Assembly (NCBI GenBank): GCA_037576195.1 | Contig: CM075104.1 | Span: 15,268,211-15,332,210, forward strand | DNA: 64,000 nucleotides | Direction: 5' to 3' | Source of the DNA: Phytoseiulus persimilis | Taxonomy: Eukaryota; Arthropoda; Arachnida; Mesostigmata; Phytoseiidae | Shown: positions 27,287 to 36,533 of the stretch, one piece after another | Numbering within the stretch: the stretch's first letter is position 1 | Layout of the letters: every line of letters begins with the position of its first letter | The notes under the pieces: model-generated | What the model saw: the letters and a program-made list of their open reading frames with translations, nothing else | What the model was told of the DNA's origin: nothing | The model's database searches: none | Program-made: the position numbers and the translations under genes

Positions 27287-30200
27287 GACTAGCCGGCCTT
27301 CGGCCGACTACGCTGGCCGACCCGTCCCTTGCTTCGGGAGTCTACTGCTGACAGACACACATTGCTTTAAATGTAGTGTCATGAGACCTTCGAGAGTGGC
27401 CAACGATTCTCGATAGGATTCTGACCTGGAGTCGAGGCACTTTCCTCTCTCTTCACTTGGTCAGCATCATGGTTTCGAGAAGTATGGTCAGATTGGTGTC
27501 GTAATCACCCCTCCAGATTCGGAGAAGCATGGTCAGATTGGTCCCGGAATCACCCCTCCAGGTTTTGAAAAGTATGGTTAGATATGTCTCGAGATCACCC
27601 CTCCAGACTCGGAAAGTGATAGTCAGATTGGTCTCGGAATCACCTCTCCAGACTTGGAAAAGTATGCTCAGATTGGTACCGGAATCTTCCTTCTAGAGTT
27701 GGGAAGTGATGCTCAGATTGGTCTCAGAATCACCCCTCCAGAGTTGGAAAGTAATGACCAAATTGGTCCCAGAATCACCCCTCCAGAGTTGGAAAGTTAA
27801 GGCCAGATTGATCCCGGAATCACCCCTCCAGAGTTGGAAAGTAATGCTCAGATTGGTCTCAGAATCACCCCTCCAGAGTTGGAAAGTAATGGTTGGATTG
27901 GTCCCGAAATCACCCCTCCTGGGTTGGAAATCAATGCTCAGATTGGTCTCGGAATCACCCCTCCAGAGTTGGAAAGTAATGGTCAGATTGGTCCCGAAAT
28001 CACCCCTCCAGAGTTGGAAAGTAATGGTCAGATTTGTCCCGAAATCACCCCTCCAGAGTTGGACAGTAATTCTCAGATTGGTCTCGGAATCACCCCTCCA
28101 GAGTTGGAAAATGATGCTCAGATTGGTCCCGAAATCACCCCTCCCGAGTGAGACAGTAATTCTCAGATTGGTCTCGGAATCACCCCTCCAGAGTTGGAAA
28201 GTAATGGTCAGATTGGTCTCGGAATCACTCCTGCAGAGTTAGAAAATAATGCTCAGATTGGTCTCGGAATCACCCCTCCAGAGTTGGAAAGTAATGGTCA
28301 GATTGGTCCCGAAATCACCCCTCCAGAGTTGGAAAGTAATGGTCAGATTTGTCCCGAAATCACCCCTCCAGAGTTGGACAGTAATTCTCAGATTGGTCTC
28401 GGAATCACCCCTCCAGAGTTGGAAAATGATGCTCAGATTGGTCCCGAAATCACCCCTCCCGAGTGAGACAGTAATTCTCAGATTGGTCTCGGAATCACCC
28501 CTCCAGAGTTGGAAAGTAATGGTCAGATTGGTCTCGGAATCACTCCTGCAGAGTTGGAAAATAATGCTCAGATTGGTCTCGGAATCACCCCTCCAGAGTT
28601 GGGAAGTAATGCTCAGATTGGTCCCGGAATCACCCTTCTAGAGTTGGGAAGTTATGCTCAGATTGGTCTCGGAATCACCCCTCCAGAGTTGGACAGTAAT
28701 TCTCAGATTGGTCTCGGAATCACCCCTCCAGAGTTGGAAAATAATGCCTAGATTGGTTCCGAAATCACCCCTCCAGAGTTAGACAGTAATTCTCAGATTG
28801 GTCTCGGAATCACCCCTCCAGAGTTGGAAAGTAATGGTCAGATTGGTCGCGGAATCACTCCTGCAGAGTTGGAAAATAATGCTCAGATTGGTCCCGAAAT
28901 CACCCCTCCAGAGTTGGACAGTAATTCTCAGATTGGTCTCGGAATCACCCCTCCAGAGTTGGAAAATAATGCTCAGATTGGTCCCGGAATAACCCCTCCA
29001 GAGTTCGAAAGTAATGCTCAGATTGGTCTCGGAATCACCCCTCCTGAGTTGGAAATCAATGCTCAGATTGGTCTCGGAATCACCCCTCCAGAGTTGGAAA
29101 ATAATGCTCAGATTGGTCCCGAAATCACCCCTCCAGAGTTGGACAGTAATTCTCAGATTGGTCTCGGAATCACCCCTCCAGAGTTGGAGAATAATGCTCA
29201 GATTGGTCCCGGATTCACCCCTCCAGAATTGGACAGTAATTCTCAGATTGGTCTCGGAATCACCCCTCCAGAGTTGGAAAGTAATGGTCAGATTGGTCTC
29301 GGAATCACTCCTGCAGAGTTGGAAAGTAATGGCCAGATTGGCACCGGAATCACCCCTCCAGAGTTGGACAGTAATTCTCAGATTGGTCTCGGAATCACCC
29401 CTCCTGAGTTGGAAATCAATGCTCAGATTGGTCTCGGAATCACCCCTCCAGAGTTGGAAAATAATGCTCAGATTGGTCCCGAAATCACCCCTCCAGAGTT
29501 GGACAGTAATTCTCAGATTGGTCTCGGAATCACCCCTCCAGAGTTGGAGAATAATGCTCAGATTGGTCCCGGATTCACCCCTCCAGAATTGGACAGTAAT
29601 TCTCAGATTGGTCTCGGAATCACCCCTCCAGAGTTGGAAAGTAATGGTCAGATTGGTCTCGGAATCACTCCTGCAGAGTTGGAAAGTAATGGTCAGATTG
29701 ATCCCAGAATCACCCCTCCAGAGTTGGGAAGTAAGGCTCAGATTGATCCCGGAATCACCCTTCTAGAGTTGGGAAGTAATGCTCAGATTGGTCTCGGAAT
29801 CACCCCTCCAGAGTTGGGAAGTAATGGCCAGATTGGTCTCGGAATCACTCCTCCAGAGTTGGAAAGTAATGCTCAGATTGCTCCCGGAATCACCCCTCCA
29901 GGCTTGGGAAGTAATGCTCAGATTGCTCCCGGAATCATCCCTCCAGAGTTGGAAAGTAATGGCCAGATTGGTCTCGGAATCACCCCTCCAGAGTTGAGAA
30001 GTAATGGCCAGATTGGTCTCGGAATCACCCCTCCAGAGTTGGAAAGTAATGGCCAGATTGGTCTCGGAATCACCCCTCCAGAGTTCGAAAGTATTGGCCA
30101 GATTGGTCTCGGAATCACTCCTCCAGAGTTGGAAAGTAATGCTCAGATTGCTCCCGGAATCACCCCTCCAGGCTTGGGAAGTAATGCTCAGATTGCTCCC

Positions 30201-30558
30201 GGAATCACCCCTCCAGAGTTGGAAACTAATGGTCAAATTGGCACCGGAATCACCCCTCCAGAGTTGGAAACTTATGGTCGGATTGGTCTCGGAATCACCC
30301 CTCCAAAGTTGGAAAGTAATGTCCAGATTGGTCTCGCAATCAGCCCTCCAGAGTTAGAAACTAAAGGCCAGATTGGTCTCGTAATCACCCCTCCAGAGTT
30401 GGAAACTAATGGCCAGATTGGTCTCGGAATCACCCCTCCAGAGTTGGAAAGTAATGGCCAGATTGGTCTCGGAATCACCCCTCCAGAGTTGGGAAGTAAT
30501 GGCCTTATTGGTCTCGAAATCACCCCTCCAGGAGTTTTTATGATAGATTTTTATGATA
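27287..30558 (+). repeat. Composite repeat element X, copy 1
   Basis: A ~200-bp head (27287-27488) starts gactagccggccttcggcc and ends gtcagcatcatggtttcgag. It is followed by a 45-bp minisatellite array (27489-30531) and a tail with two successive copies of ttttatgataga. The head and terminal units match copies X2 and X3 closely, which defines X as one repeating entity rather than three unrelated arrays. No protein-coding module is present. It may be a non-autonomous mobile element or a segmental tandem duplication. The strand given is that of the A/T-rich tail. Confidence 0.8.
27489..30531 (+). repeat. 45-bp minisatellite, array 1 (about 68 units)
   Basis: Tandem 45-bp units starting cagattggtctcggaatcac and containing ccctccagagttggaaag. 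Read in one frame a unit gives GITPPELESNGQIGL. The first few units are the most divergent and the interior is more uniform, with higher-order blocks of 7 units (315 bp; for example 28031 and 28346) and 8 units (360 bp; for example 29041 and 29401). Two units carry an in-frame TGA (near 28148 and 28463), so this is not one continuous reading frame. The last unit contains the variant ccttattggtctcgaaatc, which also ends array 2 and, nearly unchanged, array 3. Confidence 0.95.
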
Positions 30559-33500
30559 GACTAGCCGGCCTTCGGCCGACTACGCTGGCCGACCCGTCCC
30601 TTGCTTCGGGAGTCTACTGCTGACAGACACACATCGCCTTAAATGTAGTGTCATGAGACCTTCGGGAGTGGCCACCGATTCTCGAAAGGGTTCTGACCTG
30701 GAATCGAGGCACTTTCCCCTCTCTTCACTTGGTCAGCATCATGGTCTCGAGAAGTATGGTCAGATTGGTGTCGTAATCACCCCTCCAGATTCGGAGAAGC
30801 ATGGTCAGATTGGTCCCGGAATCACCCCTCCAGGTTTTGAAAAGTATGCTTAGATTTGTCTCGGAATCACCCCTCCAGAGCTGGAAACTAATGGCCAGAT
30901 TGGTCTCGGAATCACCCCTCCAGAGTTGGAAACTAATGGCCAGATTGGCACCGGAATCACCCCTCCAGAGTTGAAAACTAATGGCCAGATTGGTATTGGA
31001 ATCACCCCTCCAGAGTTGGAAAGTAATGGCCAGATTGGTCTCAGAATCCCCCCTCCAGAGTTGGAAAGTAATGGCCAGATTGGTACCGGAATCACCCCTC
31101 CAGAGTTGAAAACTAATGGCAAGATTGGTCTCGGAATCACCCCTCCAGAGTTGGAAAGTAATGGCCAGATTGGTCTCAGAATCCCCCCTCCAGAGTTGGA
31201 AAGTAATGGCCAGATTGGTACCGGAATCACCCCTCCAGAGTTGGAAACTAATGGCCAGATTGGCACCGGAATCACCCCTCCAGAGTTGGAAACTAATGGC
31301 CAGATTGGTCTCGGAATCACCCCTCCAGAGTTGGAAAGTGATGGCCAGATTGGTCTCAGAATCACCCCTCCAGAGTTGGAAAGTAATGGCCAGATTGGTC
31401 CCGGAATCACCCCTCCAGAGTTGGAAAGTAATAGCCGGATTGGTCTCGGAATCACCCCTCCAGAGTTGGAAAGTAATGGCCGGATTGGTCTCGGAATCAC
31501 CCCTCCAGAGTTGGGAAGTGATGGTCAGATCGGTCCCGGAATCACCCCTCCAGAGTTGGAATGTTATGGCCAGATTGGTCCCGGAATCACCCCTCTAGAG
31601 TTGGAAAGTAATAGCCGGATTGGTCTCGGAATCACCCCTCCAGAGTTGGAAAGTAATGGCCGGATTGGTCTTGGAATCACCCCTCCAGAGTTGGGAAGTG
31701 ATGGCCAGATTGGTCTCGGAATCACCCCTCCAGAGTTGGAAAGTAATGGCCAGATTGATACCGGAATCACCCCTCCAGAGTTGGAAAGTAATTGCCAGAT
31801 AGGTTCCGGAATCACCCCTCCAGAGTTGGAAAGTAATGGCCAGATTGGTCTCGGAATCACCCCTCCAGAGTTGAAAACTAATGGCCAGATTGGTCTCGGA
31901 ATCACCCCTCCAGAGTTGGAAAGTAATGGCCAGATTGGTCTCGGAATCACCCCTCCAGAGTTGGAAAGTAATGGCCAGATTGGTCTCGGAATCACCCCTC
32001 CAAAGTTGGAAAGTAATGGCCGAATTGGTCTCAGAATCACCCCTCCACAGTTGGAAAGTAATGGCCAGATTGGTCTCAGAATCACCCCTCCAGAGTTGGA
32101 AAGTAATGGCCAGATTGGTCTCGCGATCCCCCCCCCCCAGAGTTGGAAAGTAATGCTCAGATTGCTCCCGGAATCACCCCTCCAGAGTTGGAAAGTAATG
32201 GCCAGATTGATACCGGAATCACCCCTCCAGAGTTGGAAACTAATGGCCAGATTGGTCTCGGAATCACCCCTCCAGAGTTGGAAAGTAATGGCCAGATTGG
32301 TCTCGGAATAACCCCTCCAGAGTTCGAAAGTAATGGCCAGATTGGTCTCAGAATCCCCCCTCCAGAGTTGGAAAGTAATGGCCAGATTGGTCTCAGAATC
32401 CCCCCTCCAGAGTTGGAAAGTAATGGCCAGATAGGTACCGGAATCACCCCTCCAGAGTTGGAAACTAATGGCCAGATTGGCACCGGAATCACCCCTCCAG
32501 AGTTGGAAACTAATGGCCAGATTGGTCTCGGAATCACCCCTCCAGAGTTGGAAAGTGATGGCCAGATTGGTCTCAGAATCACCCCTCCAGAGTTGGAAAG
32601 TAATGGCCAGATTGGTCTCGGAATCACCCCTCCAGAGTTGGAAAGTAATGGCCAGATTGGTCTCGGAATCACCCCTCCAGAGTTGGAAAGTAATGGCCAA
32701 ATTGGTCTCGGAATCACCCCTCCAGACTTGGAAAGTGATAGTCAGATTGGTCTCGGAATCAACCCTCCAGAGTTGGAAAGTAATGGCCAGATTGGTACCG
32801 GAATCACCCCTCCAGAGTTGGAAATTAATGGCGAGATTGATACCGGAATCACCCTTCCAGAGTTGGAAACTAATGGCCAGATTGGCACCGGAATCACCCC
32901 TCCAGAGTTGAAAACTAATGGCAAGATTGGTCTCGGAATCACCCCTCCAGAGTTGGAAAGTAATGGCCAGATTGGTCTCGGAATCACCCCTCCAGAGTTG
33001 GAAAGTAATGGCCAGATTGGTCTCGGAATCACCCCTCTAGAGTTGGGAAGTAATGGCCAAATTGGTCTCGGAATCACCCCTCCAGACTTGGAAAGTGATA
33101 GTCAGATTGGTCTCGGAATCAACCCTCCAGAGTTGGAAAGTAATGGCCAGATTGGTACCGGAATCACCCCTCCAGAGTTGGAAACTAATGGCGAGATTGA
33201 TACCGGAATCACCCTTCCAGAGTTGGAAACTAATGGCCAGATTGGCACCGGAATCACCCCTCCAGAGTTGAAAACTAATGGCAAGATTGGTCTCGGAATC
33301 ACCCCTCCAGAATTGGAAAGTAATGGCCAGATTGGTCTCGGAATCACCCCTCCAGAGTTGGAAAGTAATGGCCAGATTGGTCTCGGAATCACCCCTCCAG
33401 ACTTGGAAAGTGATAGTCAGATTGGTCTCGGAATCAACCCTCCAGAGTTGGAAAGTAATGGCCAGATTGGTCTCGGAATCACCCCTCAAGAGTTGGGAAG

Positions 33501-33564
33501 TAATGGCCTTATTGGTCTCGAAATCACCCCTCCAGGAATTTTTATGATAGATTTTCATGATAGA
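30559..33564 (+). repeat. Composite repeat element X, copy 2
   Basis: The head (30559-30760) is nearly identical to that of X1, including gactagccggccttcggcc, cttgcttcgggagtctactg and the first diverged units. The array is 30761-33536. The tail is ggaatttttatgatagat followed by tttcatgatagat, and it runs directly into repeat Y1. It abuts the tail of X1 with no unique DNA between. Confidence 0.8.
30761..33536 (+). repeat. 45-bp minisatellite, array 2 (about 62 units)
   Basis: The same 45-bp unit as array 1, but dominated by the aatggccag variant and with many ggcaccgg and ggtaccgg units. Higher-order blocks are visible at 3 units (135 bp, near 31041 and 31176) and at 8 and 7 units (the aaccctcc variant near 32761, 33121 and 33436). 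A homopolymer run of cytosines around 32128-32140 changes the register of the array by a length that is not a multiple of 3. Confidence 0.95.
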
Positions 33565-33879
33565 TGTACAGGAGAGGAGGCGGGGAAGGATATCCGATGA
33601 CGATGGGATGAGTCTGGCTGGCGTCATAACGGGGCGGTGCACCTTATCGTCAGAATTTGGATGCGGATGACAGTATGGAGGGGGTCAAAGTTGGGGTAAA
33701 TCGCGAGGGGGGAGGAGGGGAGGAGGAGGGGGGGAGGGGTGGGTGGCCTATGTCCGTCCCGGAGAGCCGCCCTACATTATGCAGTTTGTTCCAAGTCGAT
33801 CCGATCAATACCAGAGGAGCCTATTGAGGACATACAAACAAACAAACAAACAAACAGACCCTGGATTTTTATATATATA
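33565..33879 (+). repeat. Repeat element Y, copy 1
   Basis: About 315 bp. It starts gtacaggagaggaggcgggg, then has cgtcataacggggcggtgca, a purine-only tract (33705-33739), a conserved block gccgccctacattatgcag, a (CAAA)n run (33834-33855) and the tail cctggatttttatatatata. Four copies occur in this region. The microsatellite followed by a TATATATAGAT-like end is typical of 3' ends of RTE-type LINEs and SINEs that use them. That assignment is an inference; no reverse transcriptase is present. Confidence 0.8.
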
Positions 33880-35524
33880 GACTAGCCGGCCTTCGGCCGA
33901 CTACGCTGGCTGGCCCGTCCCTTGCTTTGGGAGTCTACTGCTGACAGACACACCTTGCCTAACATGCGGTGTCATCGGGACACCTTCGGGGGTGGCCACC
34001 GATTCTCGATAGGATTCTGACCTGGGATCGAGGCACTTTTCCTTCTCTTCACTGGGTCAGCATTAAGGTTTCGAGAAGTAATGCTCAGATCGGTCCCGGA
34101 ATCACCCCTCCAGAGTTGGGAAGTAATGCTCAGATTGGTCTCGGAATCACCCCTCCAGAGTTGGGAAGTAATGCTCAGATTGGCCCCGGAATCACCCCTC
34201 CAGAGTTGAAAAGTAATGCTCAGATCGGTCTCGGAATCACCCCTCCAGAGTTGGGGAGTAATGCTCAGATTGGTCTCGGAATCACCCCTCCAGAGTTGAA
34301 AAGTAATGCTCAGATCGGTCTCGGAATCACTCCTCCAGAGTTGGGAAGTAATGCTCAGATTGGCCCCGGAATCACCCCTCCAGAGTTGAAAAGTAATGCT
34401 CAGATCGGTCTCGGAATCACCCCTCCAGAGTTGGGGAGTAATGCTCAGATTGGTCTCGGAATCACCCCTCCAGAGTTGAAAAGTAATGCTCAGATCGGTC
34501 TCGGAATCACCCCTCCAGAGTTGGGAAGTGATGCTCAGATCGGTCTCGGAATCACTCCTCCAGAGTTGGGAAGTAATGCTCAGATTGGTCTCGGAATCAC
34601 CCCTCCAGAGTTGGGAAGTAATGCTCAGATCGGTCTCGGAATCACTCCTCCAGAGTTGGGAAGTAATGCTCAGATTGGCCCCGGAATCACCCCTCTAGAG
34701 TTGGGAAGTAATGCTCAGATTAGTCTCGGAATCACCCCTCCAGATTTGGGAAGTAATGCTCAGATTGGTCTCGGAATCACCCCTCCAGAGTTGGGAAGTA
34801 ATGTCAGATTGGTCTCGGAATCACCCCTCCAGAGTTGAAAACTAATGGTCAAATTGGCACCGGAATCACCCCTCCAGAGTTGGAAAGTAATGGCCAGATT
34901 GGTCTCGGAATCACCCCTCCAGAAATGGGAAGTAATGCTCAGATTGGCCCCGGAATCACCCCTCCAGAGTTGGAAAGTAATGGCCAGATTGGTCTCGGAA
35001 TCACCCCTCCAGAGTTGAAAACTAATGGTCAAATTGGCACCGGAATCACCCCTCCAGAGTTGGAAAGTAATGGCCAGATTGATACCGGAATCACCCCTCC
35101 AGAGTTGAGAACTAATGGTCAAATTGGCACCGGAATCACCCCTCCAGAGTTGGAAAGTAATGGCCAGATTGATACCGGAATCACCCCTCCAGAGTTGAAA
35201 ACTAATGGTCGAATTGGCACCGGAATCATCCCTCCAGAGTTGGAAAGTAATGGCCAGATTGGTCCCGGAATCACCCCTCCAGAGTTGGAAAGTAATGGCC
35301 AGATTGGTCTCGGAATCACCCCTCCAAAGTTGGAAAGTAATGTCCAGATTGGTCTCGCAATCAGCCCTCCAGAGTTAGAAACTAAAGGCCAGATTGGTCT
35401 CGTAATCACCCCTCCAGAGTTGGAAACTAATGGCCAGATTGGTCTCGGAATCACCCCTCCAGAGTTGGGAAGTAATGGCCTTATTGGTCTCTAAATCACC
35501 CCTCCAGGAATTTTTATGATAGAT
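33880..35524 (+). repeat. Composite repeat element X, copy 3
   Basis: The head (33880-34085) begins gactagccggccttcggcc immediately after the tatatatag tail of Y1. The array is 34086-35508. The tail ggaatttttatgatagat joins Y2. The head is slightly more diverged from X1 and X2 (for example aacatgcggtgtcatcggga in place of the aaatgtagtgtcatgagacc form), so X3 is probably the oldest or an independent copy. Confidence 0.8.
34086..35508 (+). repeat. 45-bp minisatellite, array 3 (about 32 units)
   Basis: The same unit family. The first two thirds are dominated by the gggaagtaatgctcagat variant arranged in 4-unit higher-order blocks (180 bp, for example 34201 and 34381); the last third resembles arrays 1 and 2. 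A one-base loss near 34802 shifts the register. It ends with the conserved ccttattggtct terminal unit. Confidence 0.95.
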
Positions 35525-35889
35525 GTATAGGAGAGGAGGTGGGGAAGGATATCCGATGACGATGGGATGAATCTGGCTGGCGTCATAACGGGGCGGTGCA
35601 CCTTATCGTCAGAATTTGGATGCGGGTGACAGTATGGAGGGGGTCAAAGTTGGGGTAAATCGCGAGGGGGGAAGGAGGGGAGGGGGGGAGGGGTGGGTGG
35701 CCTATGTCCTTCCCGGTGAGTCGCCCTACATTATGCAGTTTGTTCCAAGTAGATCCGATCAATACCGGAGGAGCCTATTGAGGACAAACAAACAAACAGA
35801 CAAACAAACAAACAAACAAACAAACAAACAAACAAACAAACAAACAAACAGACCCTGGATTTTTATATATATAGATTTTCATGATAGAT
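35525..35889 (+). repeat. Repeat element Y, copy 2
   Basis: About 365 bp, starting gtataggagaggaggtgggg. It is longer than the other copies because its (CAAA)n run (35785-35850) is expanded to about 66 bp. The purine tract is at 35664-35693. The tail tttttatatatatagat is followed by a short tttcatgatagat as in X2. Confidence 0.8.
35785..35850 (+). repeat. (CAAA)n microsatellite
   Basis: About 16 units of caaa with one caga interruption, inside repeat Y2. The equivalent runs in Y1, Y3 and Y4 are 20-31 bp. Confidence 0.9.
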
Positions 35890-36207
35890 GTACAGGAGAG
35901 GAGGTGGGGAAGGATATCCGATGACGATGGGATGAGTCTGGCTGGCGTCATAACGGGGCGGTGCACCTTATCGTCAGAATTTGGATGCGGATGACAGTAT
36001 GGAGGGGGTCAAAGTTGGGGTAAATCGCGAGGGGGGGAGGAGGGGAGGAGGAGGGGGGGAGGGGTGGGTGGCCTATGTCCGTCCCGGAGAGCCGCCCTAC
36101 ATTATGCAGTTTGTTCCAAGTCGATCCGATCAATACCAGAGGAGCCTATTGAGGACATACAAACAAACAAACAAACAAACAGACCCTGGATTTTTATATA
36201 TATAGAT
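35890..36207 (+). repeat. Repeat element Y, copy 3
   Basis: About 318 bp, nearly identical to Y1 along its whole length, with a purine tract at 36029-36064, a (CAAA)n run at about 36160-36180 and the tail tttttatatatatagat. Directly abuts Y2 and Y4. Confidence 0.8.
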
Positions 36208-36533
36208 GTATAGGAGAGGAGGCGGGGAAGGATATCCGATGACGATGGGGTGAGTCTGGCTGGCGTCATAACGGGGCGGTGCACCTTATCGTCAGAATTT
36301 GGATGCGGATGACAGTATGGAGGGGGTCAAAGTTGGGGTAAATCACGAGGGGGGGAGGAGGGAAGGAGGAGGGGAGGAGGGGTGGGTGGCCTATGTCCTT
36401 CCCGGAGAGCCGCCCTACATTATGCAGTTTGTTCCAAGTCGATCCGATCAATACCAGAGGAGCCTATTGAGGACATACAAACAAACAAACAAACAAACAA
36501 ACAAACAGACCCTGGATTTTTATATATATGGAT
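36208..36533 (+). repeat. Repeat element Y, copy 4
   Basis: About 326 bp, starting gtataggagaggaggcgggg, with a purine tract at 36347-36382, a (CAAA)n run at 36477-36507 and the tail tttttatatatatggat. It forms the right-hand edge of the repeat complex; unique DNA follows. Confidence 0.8.

Noticed and set aside
28824-30623. A 599-codon plus-strand frame across minisatellite array 1
   Set aside because: Its openness is explained by the 45-bp period. Differences between units are mostly non-synonymous, comparable frames exist antisense, and neighbouring frames of the same repeat carry stops and register shifts.
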